Positions 1-6,088 of a stretch of 6,833 nt of DNA are shown one piece after another. Made by a program: the position numbers and the translations under genes. Position 1 is the stretch's first letter, and every line of letters starts with the position of its first letter. The notes under the pieces are model-generated. The model was not told the DNA's origin and made no database searches. It saw only the letters and a program-made list of their open reading frames with translations. This stretch comes from an uncultured Clostridium sp. (GTDB lineage: Bacteria > Bacillota > Clostridia > Lachnospirales > Lachnospiraceae): assembly GCA_902464345.1 (NCBI GenBank), contig CABQJA010000121.1:1-6833 (forward strand), given 5' to 3'.

Positions 1-381
1 ATCATTTCTGATATAGATCGTACCGATCTCGCTTCCGGCAGTACCCAGAGCCTTCTGAGCAGTGATACCGGAGTTGTCAGCGACCTTGATGGTATCTGTA
101 TAGTGGATAGAATAGTTGTCATCTGCGGTAACGGTTGCACCAAGCATAGCTGCCAGTGTACCGCCGGACAGAAGTCCGTTTGTACCGGAGCCTGTAACAG
201 ACTTGTTACGCTTCAGGCGGGAGATGATCCTGCCACCTTTACCGGTGATGTCAGTTGTTTCCTGAGCCTGAGACAGTGTGAAATCTGTCAGCTCGTCCAT
301 CACTAATTCCAGACCGCCGTTAACACGGTCGAAACCAAGGATGCTGTCATAAGATGTGATTGTAAACTTATCAATATTCAT
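1..381 (-). CDS. Putative phage structural protein, C-terminus outside window
   Basis: An open frame of 127 codons starts at 381 and runs off the left edge without a stop, so the gene is partial. The start ATG follows an AAAGGAGG ribosome binding site at good spacing. The protein begins MNIDKFTITSYDS and continues with a serine/threonine/glycine-rich stretch (VTGSGTNGLLSGGTLAAMLG near residues 64-83) and a basic patch (GGRIISRLKRNKS, around 50-62). It has no signal peptide or membrane segment. This composition, and a very strong RBS at the end of a phage-like operon, suits an abundant virion protein such as a tail tube or capsid protein. I recognise the style rather than a named family. It lies 23 bp downstream of the 241-aa gene, so the two are probably co-transcribed. 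Confidence 0.6.
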   Translation of the reverse strand, partial: MNIDKFTITSYDSILGFDRVNGGLELVMDELTDFTLSQAQETTDITGKGGRIISRLKRNKSVTGSGTNGLLSGGTLAAMLGATVTADDNYSIHYTDTIKVADNSGITAQKALGTAGSEIGTIYIRND

Positions 382-404
382 ATTGATGTCCTCCTTTAGA
401 TATG

Positions 405-1130
405 TTAGTTGATTTGTATCCAGGACAAGGCAGACTTGTCCTTCATGTCCCTGGCATTCAGGGTTCCGGCATAGATACCGATCATGGTGTTGTCGTAATT
501 GATCTTATGCTGGATTTGTTTGAAACTCTGATTAAAAGCATAAATAGATAGGTGCATACAGCTTTCATAATCATATGGAAATTCGGCTGTGTTTACCAGT
601 GCGATCACCATCTGCTCCAGATATGGCTCAGGTGGTTTCTTTGCAAGACGCTTTAATCGTTTTCGTTCCTTCTCGATCAGGTATTGCCTGGCGGTCTCAT
701 TTGCCGGCCTGGCTGTTATATGCTCGTACAGATTGATCTTGCGGATCAGTTCTACAATCTGCAGATAGGTGGATTCATGAATCTGAACACCGGTATCCGG
801 ATTGCTTAAGTAGAGCGCTGCGGTCTGAGGGTCCTGATAGATGCCAAAGCCCTGTGTCTGCAGATCTGCAAACACATAATCCAGCAGATCGCCGGAGTGG
901 GCATAGGCTAAGAAGGTTTGAATGAAAAGCTGCCATTCGCTGATGGTGGTGAAGTCAATCCCCAGATCATCCAGCTGCACCATGTTCTGGAATGGGGTGG
1001 CAGTCAGAGAGTAGGTTGTCTGATAATACAACCGCTCGTTCTGCAGGATTTCGCCCACCGTAGGGATGCGAATGGCAATACCGGGTGCAAGGTCTACCTG
1101 CGTTTGCAGGAGTAAGCTTCTGGAATCCAT
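405..1130 (-). CDS. Hypothetical protein, likely phage morphogenesis-associated (241 aa)
   Basis: I chose the start at 1130 (MDSRSLLLQTQVDL) because an AGGAGG site lies about 10 bases upstream on the minus strand. The frame stays open 13 codons further upstream, but that ATG has no comparable RBS placement. The protein is soluble, with no signal peptide or membrane segments. Visible features are an N-terminal segment IRIPTVGEILQNERLYY (about 21-37), a central region rich in aromatic residues, a basic helix EKERKRLKRLAKKPPEPY (about 154-171), and the C-terminal end DKSALSWIQIN. I do not recognise a defined family. Its place between the polymerase gene and a probable structural gene suggests a role in virion assembly, such as an assembly factor or chaperone, but that is inference from position only. 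Confidence 0.8.
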   Translation of the reverse strand: MDSRSLLLQTQVDLAPGIAIRIPTVGEILQNERLYYQTTYSLTATPFQNMVQLDDLGIDFTTISEWQLFIQTFLAYAHSGDLLDYVFADLQTQGFGIYQDPQTAALYLSNPDTGVQIHESTYLQIVELIRKINLYEHITARPANETARQYLIEKERKRLKRLAKKPPEPYLEQMVIALVNTAEFPYDYESCMHLSIYAFNQSFKQIQHKINYDNTMIGIYAGTLNARDMKDKSALSWIQIN

Positions 1131-1246
1131 GGTTTGAGATCCTCCTGACTGATGATAAGAGTTGTGCACACTCCTTCTTCATAAGAGGATTTCGGAGATG
1201 TGGTGCAAAGCCGGTAGAATCAAGGGGAAACGGCAGGCAGAGGGAA
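1131..1246 (-). other. Intergenic leader of the 241-aa gene
   Basis: This 116-bp gap is the largest inside the minus-strand block. It carries the AGGAGG site of the next gene and one copy of the 8-bp palindrome TGTGCACA (1163-1170). I see no convincing sigma-A promoter or terminator here, so read-through from the polymerase gene is the simplest reading. A promoter recognised by the phage polymerase itself could lie here but cannot be identified by eye. Confidence 0.4.
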
Positions 1247-3751
1247 TTAAGTCTGCACAGTTTCAGTCTGTACAGTTTCCGACACATCGGAGTGGACATC
1301 GGAATCGGCGTCGGAATGACCGGCAAAGCATTTCAGAAGATTATCCGGATTGATCTCATATAGAACCTTCAGCATCAGTGAGCGATTTTTGTGCACAGTG
1401 GAGGAAATGTTCTTCTGGTTGCGGATCGTTCCCGGCAGAATCTTAAAGCATCGGTCGATAATCCAGGAGAAGAGACCCAGATAATTGGAAGAGATACGGA
1501 TACGCCGGATGTCCGATATCAGATTTTCAAAGTCCTCCCTGAGCAGGAGATAGTCGGTATCATCCGGATTTGCCGAAGTGTTATAGCCATAGAGCTGTAA
1601 GGAGTAGTCAGCGATCAGCTGCTCTACCTTGCGACAGGTGCGGATATTGGTATGCATTTCATATTTACAGAAAAAGTGGGACATGGGGAGCGCCGGTGGC
1701 TGCTTTGGACAGCGGGGGAGCTTAAGCTGATACAGGTAGTTCATAGGGCATACCAGTTCCGGATTTAATTTCTGAGGATCTACATCTGGCTTGATGACAG
1801 ACCAGAATACCGGGTAGCCGTGTGTGGCGATGTCCATGGCACGCCGAATGCGGTTGATTTCTTCCGGAATTCGAATGGAGAAGCGGCGCTTGGCATTATC
1901 GATCGCGGCCTGGGCCAGAACAGACAGGATACAGATGGCATCCTCATAGTATGGATCCGGATAGTTATAGGAATAGGTCTGGGCCAGCTGTGCCAGATTG
2001 CTGGAATCTCCGATCGCAGCCTGAGCACCGGCTAGCATATGGTCCATTGCGGCATAGGCAGCCGGTGAGTTGGTGTAGTGCGTCTGCTCCCTTGTCAGGT
2101 TGTTGACGATCGTCGGATAGGTCCGGTAGCAGTGGCGGGCATGAGCCACGATTTCCGGTTGATTTGTCGTGTAGAGACTGTCGGAGTCCTGATCCGAGCC
2201 ATTATTACGATCCTGAAAGTCCGTCCCGATCAGATTGACGGCAAGGACCTGCCTGCCGAAAGGGAAGTAAGCATCGAAGCGTGGATCATGTACATTATGA
2301 AGGTAGCTCAGATTGCCGCGGCCGTTAAACGGACTGCGGAAGCCTGCCAGATAGTCACCGTCTGCAAAGCGACTGGTATAGCATTGGATGGCATCCGGTT
2401 CCGGCTGAAAGGTGGTATCAAGGTCAACGGAGGAAGCATCTCCGGTAGCTCCGTATAAGAGCATGGCATAGGGAGAGCCGACCAGAACCAGATTATCTGC
2501 GTTCTGAATCAGATGTCCGCTGCGCATATGGCAGACATAACCCTGAATTACGGATCGGCGTCGATCTCTGAAATATGTACTTCGGATAAAGTCCGGGTTC
2601 TGCCGACACAGAGCCAGAAGTACCTGATAGTCATTGGAGAAATTCTGGTTTTGCTCTAAATAATGAAGAAACACATCATCTTCCTGCTTTAATTGGTTGA
2701 CATAATTAACGGATTCTTTTGTGACCGCTTCCATAGAGGACAGGTCTAAGGAGTTGACCATCTGATAGCTCATGCGTTGGACGTTGCCGAGCTTGCTTTC
2801 ATGTGCGGTCTTTATAATTCCGAACTGGCAGCCGTTGGCATGGACATTCTGACACCAATCCGGATAGGACACATCGAATTTCAGCCATTTCATTGCGTTG
2901 TCCGTAGTGATGACCTCAATATCGCGGACGTTATGCTGAATACCGAACATATCGGTTACCGTGGCAGTCGCATAGGTATCTCCGAAATAATCACGGAAAA
3001 AATCCTGAATTCTGGTTCGGAAGGCCGCCATCTTACAGAAATGGTGTCGGAGCAGGATATAGCCTTCTGCCCATTGCGGAAATAATCCGTCATCGATCAG
3101 GGCCTGTCCGTCAAAAAGTGTGTTTTTTACCATATAATCTGTAAGATGTTTTGCAATACAATGGTTAGATTCATTGGTTTCAACAGAAACCACATTGGTT
3201 TGAAAGGTGCGGGTCACATCTTTCAGTATCAGGATATTTTCCGGATGAATACAGATGCGATCCATAATGGAACTGGAAACCAGAGGTGCATAGGCACTGA
3301 TTTCAACTAATGGTGCATTCATAGCCGGAAGTTGAATTCCCATGTACAGAAACTCATGGGCCGTCTGATACAGGCGGTCACAGATGAACAGACAGGCACC
3401 ACGTTTGGCTTTGCCGGTGCTTCGATACAGCATCCGATAGTGTATCTGCTCGGTAAGGATCTCACCGGTTCGACGGCGTGTCTGATACTCTACGGTCACA
3501 CCATCCTGGTAGAAGCGTTCGCGGATGGCTGCCCGGTTACAGGTCTCGGTACTGTATTGAAAGGTAAAACAGAGAAGATCTCTGGTCGTTCCGTTTTTCT
3601 GTACGGTGATACCCTGTGATAACAGAAAATCAAGAAAGAGACTGTTTGGAAACAGGGATTCCTTATAATTGTAAAAGGTACGCCGTCCTTCCTGATATTC
3701 TAACAGGGTAGATGCTTCAATGGTTTTAATTCTCAGTCCGCATGGATTCAT
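1247..3751 (-). CDS. Single-chain double-psi beta-barrel RNA polymerase-like protein (YonO/RdRP-type, 834 aa)
   Basis: Start at 3751 (MNPCGLRIKTIEAS) is set by AAAGGAGG seven bases upstream; the frame stays open 23 codons further without an RBS. Motifs occur in the order expected for the family linking SP-beta YonO, crAss-like phage polymerases and eukaryotic RdRPs such as QDE-1. Barrel 1: DGQALID (214-220), LLRHHFCKMAAF with R235/K240 matching the RdRP R-x4-KG motif, and VITTDNAMKWLKF (280-292) with K288 matching RdRP 'SMxKF'; then RMSYQ (326-330), like 'LNxQ'. Barrel 2: ADGDYLAGFRSP (463-474) and NNGSDQDSDS (516-525), whose D520/D522/D524 give the DxDxD metal triad (usually DxDGD). Next comes AQAAIDNAK (613-621), equivalent to 'AVDxxKtG'. 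The C-terminus is acidic, ending in a tandem ETVQT repeat. The likely role is phage-specific transcription, probably of late genes. The family call rests on motif recognition, not a search. Confidence 0.82.
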   Translation of the reverse strand: MNPCGLRIKTIEASTLLEYQEGRRTFYNYKESLFPNSLFLDFLLSQGITVQKNGTTRDLLCFTFQYSTETCNRAAIRERFYQDGVTVEYQTRRRTGEILTEQIHYRMLYRSTGKAKRGACLFICDRLYQTAHEFLYMGIQLPAMNAPLVEISAYAPLVSSSIMDRICIHPENILILKDVTRTFQTNVVSVETNESNHCIAKHLTDYMVKNTLFDGQALIDDGLFPQWAEGYILLRHHFCKMAAFRTRIQDFFRDYFGDTYATATVTDMFGIQHNVRDIEVITTDNAMKWLKFDVSYPDWCQNVHANGCQFGIIKTAHESKLGNVQRMSYQMVNSLDLSSMEAVTKESVNYVNQLKQEDDVFLHYLEQNQNFSNDYQVLLALCRQNPDFIRSTYFRDRRRSVIQGYVCHMRSGHLIQNADNLVLVGSPYAMLLYGATGDASSVDLDTTFQPEPDAIQCYTSRFADGDYLAGFRSPFNGRGNLSYLHNVHDPRFDAYFPFGRQVLAVNLIGTDFQDRNNGSDQDSDSLYTTNQPEIVAHARHCYRTYPTIVNNLTREQTHYTNSPAAYAAMDHMLAGAQAAIGDSSNLAQLAQTYSYNYPDPYYEDAICILSVLAQAAIDNAKRRFSIRIPEEINRIRRAMDIATHGYPVFWSVIKPDVDPQKLNPELVCPMNYLYQLKLPRCPKQPPALPMSHFFCKYEMHTNIRTCRKVEQLIADYSLQLYGYNTSANPDDTDYLLLREDFENLISDIRRIRISSNYLGLFSWIIDRCFKILPGTIRNQKNISSTVHKNRSLMLKVLYEINPDNLLKCFAGHSDADSDVHSDVSETVQTETVQT
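1250..1279 (-). repeat. Tandem 15-bp repeat encoding ETVQT-ETVQT at the polymerase C-terminus
   Basis: Two adjacent 15-bp units (1250-1264 and 1265-1279) differ at one base and sit directly before the stop codon of the polymerase gene. They encode the last ten residues, ETVQTETVQT. Just upstream the protein is acidic and serine-rich (SDADSDVHSDVSE), giving a disordered-looking tail that probably lies outside the catalytic core. Confidence 0.8.
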
Positions 3752-3929
3752 AGTAAGCCCTCCTTTGCATATCGGAATAATTCTGTGCACAGAGCCGGTT
3801 AAAGCTCTCATCCTGTGCAATGCGTTCGGCTATATGCCGGCTCTCGTTACAGGATGTATTGAAGTCTGACTGGTAGATCAGACCGTGAAATATACGTGGG
3901 TTTGATGTTTGATTTTGTGTTAAATACAT
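3726..3929 (-). CDS. Small hypothetical protein, translationally coupled to the polymerase (67 aa)
   Basis: The frame starts with ATG at 3929, preceded by GAAAGGATG as a moderate RBS, and ends at 3726, overlapping the first 26 bases of the polymerase gene. The polymerase RBS therefore lies inside this gene, a typical layout for translational coupling. The protein (MYLTQNQTSNPRIFHGLIYQ at its N-terminus) is polar, rich in N, Q, S, R and Y, with two cysteines (about 29 and 47), and has no membrane segment or zinc-binding pattern. Family and function are unknown. As the first gene of the operon it could modulate the polymerase, but nothing in the sequence shows this. Confidence 0.65.
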   Translation of the reverse strand: MYLTQNQTSNPRIFHGLIYQSDFNTSCNESRHIAERIAQDESFNRLCAQNYSDMQRRAYYESMRTEN

Positions 3930-4011
3930 AGTGTGTCATCCTTTCTTTTGTTCGATTTTTTGGTCTCATATATTCATTCACTTGTTGAGGGGCTGATTTG
4001 CTTAAAACGAA

Positions 4012-4040
4012 ATAGAAAAATTTAGAAAAGTGGTTGACAA
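4012..4040 (-). promoter_or_regulatory. Weak candidate leftward promoter for the polymerase operon
   Basis: Read on the minus strand there is TTGTCA (4040-4035), a 17-bp spacer, and TTCTAT (4017-4012). The -35 is good but the -10 matches only three of six consensus bases and lacks the key second-position A. The -35 overlaps that of the rightward sigma-gene promoter, so the two would compete. It may be a dependent or factor-controlled promoter, or simply chance. Confidence 0.25.
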
Positions 4041-4062
4041 ATAAGAACACTTGTTCTAATAT
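4034..4062 (+). promoter_or_regulatory. Strong sigma-A-type promoter for the sigma-factor gene
   Basis: TTGACA (4034-4039) is a perfect -35 and TAATAT (4057-4062) a near-perfect -10, with an optimal 17-bp spacer. It is followed by about 50 bases of leader and an AAGGAG ribosome binding site (4105-4110) before the ATG at 4121. The host housekeeping polymerase should read it unless it is repressed at the operator lying in its spacer. Confidence 0.85.
4044..4057. promoter_or_regulatory. LexA/SOS-box-like operator inside the promoter
   Basis: AGAACA-CT-TGTTCT is a perfect 6-bp inverted repeat with a 2-bp centre and contains the core GAAC-N4-GTTC. The known Gram-positive LexA (DinR) box is CGAAC-N4-GTTCG-like. 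This copy keeps the core but has A/T instead of C/G at the flanks. It fills the promoter spacer and touches the first base of the -10, so a bound repressor would block polymerase. An operator for a phage repressor with a similar dyad is the main alternative. Confidence 0.65.
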
Positions 4063-4120
4063 TTGAATAAATCATACGCGGTCGGACAGGGAATGAAAAT
4101 AAAAAAGGAGACAGATACAT

Positions 4121-4675
4121 ATGAATAAAACGGAAAAAGAACAGATTTTAGAAACTTATTGTGAAAACGAAATGCGACGGTTAAAGCAGATGTGTTATCC
4201 GAAGATACAGAGAATCGGAGGCATTTCGCAGATGGATTATGATGATCTTTATAGTATTGCGTTGGAAGCATTGCGTGACAGCGTGGAACGCTATGACGAG
4301 GAACGGGATTGTCAGTTTGAGCATTATCTGAGTGGTAATATTAATCGGAGATTTACGACCTATATCCGGGATCGGAATCGTAAGAAGCATACCATGTGGG
4401 GATACCGTGAGGAGGATATAGAAGCCGTTGAACAGCTGGCATCGGATTTCAACATGGAAGAGGTTGTGGTAGAGAGGGTAGATGCTTTGGCGGATGAGCG
4501 GATCATACAGTATATGAAGCGACTGTCCCGGAAGCAGCGGCAGGTGGTTACATTGATGATGGATGGATATGGTGAGAAAGAGATCCGCGATCAACTTCAT
4601 ATGACGAAGCAGGATTATACGGATCAGATCCTTGGAATCCGGGCATATGAGAATGTCAGGATTCTGTATCGATAG
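4121..4675 (+). CDS. Sigma-70-like RNA polymerase sigma factor, regions 2 and 4 only (184 aa)
   Basis: Region 2 spans about residues 15-88: DYDDLYSIALEALRDSVERYD (39-59) fits the core-binding sigma 2 helices, followed by F-x-x-Y-L and NINRRFTTYIRDRNRKK (73-89), the basic -10 recognition part. An acidic linker (95-125) leads to region 4 (about 130-175), with LSRKQRQVVTLMMDGYGEKEIRDQLHMT as the helix-turn-helix expected to bind a -35 element. Regions 1.1 and 3 are missing, so it resembles the small alternative or phage sigma factors. It acts in the cytoplasm, presumably redirecting host RNA polymerase core. Its LexA-like operator suggests damage induction. It is divergent from the phage polymerase operon, so that operon is an obvious candidate target. 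The start is supported by AAGGAG ten bases upstream. Confidence 0.85.
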   Translation: MNKTEKEQILETYCENEMRRLKQMCYPKIQRIGGISQMDYDDLYSIALEALRDSVERYDEERDCQFEHYLSGNINRRFTTYIRDRNRKKHTMWGYREEDIEAVEQLASDFNMEEVVVERVDALADERIIQYMKRLSRKQRQVVTLMMDGYGEKEIRDQLHMTKQDYTDQILGIRAYENVRILYR

Positions 4676-4695
4676 GATCCTGTATCGATAGGATC
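4664..4695 (+). repeat. Perfect 16-bp tandem duplication across the sigma gene stop codon
   Basis: The unit CTGTATCGATAGGATC occurs at 4664-4679 and again at 4680-4695. The first copy contains the last codons and the TAG stop (4673-4675). The second copy is in the same phase plus one base, so it lies wholly in untranslated sequence. It looks like a recent slippage duplication. Confidence 0.9.
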
Positions 4696-4714
4696 CTGCT
4701 ATAGGATAGCAGGA
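4694..4714 (+). other. 9-bp hairpin between sigma and DUF262 genes
   Basis: TCCTGCTAT (4694-4702) pairs perfectly with ATAGCAGGA (4706-4714) around a 3-nt AGG loop. No T-tract follows, so it is not a standard intrinsic terminator. It may mark RNA processing or dampen read-through into the DUF262 gene 45 bases downstream. Confidence 0.6.
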
Positions 4715-4758
4715 CAGGATGAACAGACGAACGGAAAAACGGAAGGAGAGCAGGTATT

Positions 4759-5844
4759 ATGGCGAGAAAAGCAAAGAAAGTGATGTCACAGACATTTACA
4801 TTAGAACGATTTCTGACAAAGATTAATAAAGAGGAGATCCGTTCCGATCAGGATGTACAGCGGTTGTCCGGTCAGTTTAATGCCGCAATGATCAATGAAT
4901 TGATCGTAACGGTACTGACCGATGATTATATTCCGGAAATTATATTGGGTGAGGAAGCAGGAACGAATCAGGCATGGATTATTGACGGGTTACAGAGAAG
5001 TTCTTCCCTGGCTAATTTCCGGTTTGGAAATTATAAGATTACATCGGCGATCGAAGATTCCGAGATAGAGTATGAGCGACAGAGCCGGGATGCTTCCGGT
5101 AAGGTGCGGCGGGATGCCGACGGAAATATTATATGGGAAACGGCGATATTTGACATCCGAGATAAGACATATGGGGAGCTGCCGGATGAGTTGAAGGATC
5201 AGTTTAATGAGTATCAGTTAAAGACCGTGATTCATCAGGATTGTACCATGAAGCAGATATCGAAGCTGGTTCGCAGGTATAATAATCATACCGGGATGAA
5301 TGCGATGCAGAAGGCATTTACATATATCGATAATTATGCAAGGGATATCCGGATGCTAAGTGAACATCGATTTTTTAAGGATTGCGGCACATTTACAGAG
5401 CGGGAACATACCAGAGGGCTTTATAATCGAGTAGTATGTGAGTCAGTTATGGCAATGTTTCATATGGAGCAGTGGAAGAGTTCACCGAAGGCACTCTGCT
5501 CATATCTGAACCAATATGGAACGGAAGAGGAGTTTCGGAGCTTTGAGGAATGCCTGGATCGCCTGGAGGTATTGCTGGAGGATTGTAATGAGAGATGCTA
5601 TGAATTGTTTACCTCCAAGAATGCATTTATCTGGATTACGTTATTTTATCGTTTCACGAAATCCGGATTGGAGGACCGGAAGTTCGCGGAGTTTCTGGAT
5701 GAGTATCAGAGGAGTTATCGTACACGGAGACTGGAGAAGCTGGACGGCCTCTGCTTTGACGAGTACGATCGTGATAAGGGGACGAAGGATAAAAAGGTGG
5801 TCAGCAGGAAGCTTGAAGCATTGGAGGAATTGATGCAGGGATAG
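4759..5844 (+). CDS. Stand-alone DUF262 (ParB/Srx-fold) domain protein (361 aa)
   Basis: The start at 4759 follows a GGAAGGAG site about ten bases upstream. The N-terminal part matches the DUF262 pattern: SDQDVQR (29-35) resembles the ParB-like 'NPxxQR' box, and IIDGLQRSSSL (74-84) is the DGQQR signature with L in place of the first Q, keeping D76, G77, Q79 and R80. Further on, NNHTGMNAMQKAF (175-187) fits the helical part that follows in this family. Known DUF262 proteins (GmrS-type) hydrolyse nucleotides and often pair with a C-terminal HNH nuclease (DUF1524). I see no H-N-H pattern here; the C-terminus is helical and charged. It probably shares a transcript with the sigma gene, 83 bp upstream. 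A role in phage defence, anti-defence or DNA transactions is possible but not shown. Confidence 0.8.
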   Translation: MARKAKKVMSQTFTLERFLTKINKEEIRSDQDVQRLSGQFNAAMINELIVTVLTDDYIPEIILGEEAGTNQAWIIDGLQRSSSLANFRFGNYKITSAIEDSEIEYERQSRDASGKVRRDADGNIIWETAIFDIRDKTYGELPDELKDQFNEYQLKTVIHQDCTMKQISKLVRRYNNHTGMNAMQKAFTYIDNYARDIRMLSEHRFFKDCGTFTEREHTRGLYNRVVCESVMAMFHMEQWKSSPKALCSYLNQYGTEEEFRSFEECLDRLEVLLEDCNERCYELFTSKNAFIWITLFYRFTKSGLEDRKFAEFLDEYQRSYRTRRLEKLDGLCFDEYDRDKGTKDKKVVSRKLEALEELMQG

Positions 5845-5876
5845 AACCGGCTATGCGTTATTTTGAACGAGCAGAC

Positions 5877-6040
5877 AGATTGCGGTTTATATAGATGAAG
5901 GTTTCTTCCCGCTGTCGCTTCGTGTCATATACCCCTGTGGGGCAAGCTCTCGCATCTGCCAACGTGCTTCTAGAGCCCCACCAGGGGTATATGACAGAAG
6001 CTCCGGCTGCTACAGTTTATCATCTCCCCAAACCGAATTT
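5877..6040 (-). repeat. Palindromic element E1 (candidate structured RNA or hairpin repeat)
   Basis: The core is a long hairpin: 15 perfect pairs (5923-5937 with 5982-5996), then six more (5938-5943 with 5975-5980) around one bulged C. Outside this, GCTTC/GAAGC and CCG/CGG pairs flank an asymmetric CTGTC/TC internal loop. The element is bounded by imperfect inverted repeats of about 20 bp (5877-5898 and 6020-6040). On the minus strand the loop reads CTAGAAGCACGT followed by a 21-base block (5961-5941) containing GC-GAGA-GC, a possible GNRA tetraloop. Both blocks recur in E2 in the opposite orientation. No T-tract follows, so it is not an ordinary terminator. Confidence 0.7.
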
Positions 6041-6088
6041 GATGAGGTGGGATTGACATGCACCAGACTCCGGTTCTTTGCGGGCAGG

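Noticed and set aside
2078..2458. 126-codon plus-strand frame inside the polymerase gene
   Set aside because: It lies opposite the catalytic barrel of the polymerase, lacks an RBS and shows no recognisable domain; it is a shadow frame.
3752..3820. Upstream extension of the polymerase gene by 23 codons
   Set aside because: No RBS precedes the far ATG, whereas AAAGGAGG sits seven bases before the ATG at 3751.
3847..4050. 67-codon minus-strand frame covering the control region
   Set aside because: It crosses the divergent promoter region and overlaps the better supported 67-aa gene, which has an RBS and couples to the polymerase gene.
4694..4714. Intrinsic terminator after the sigma gene
   Set aside because: The hairpin is strong but is followed by CAGGATGAACAG rather than a T-tract.
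6053..6058. TTGACA as a promoter for element E2
   Set aside because: No -10-like hexamer is found at 16-18 bp downstream.
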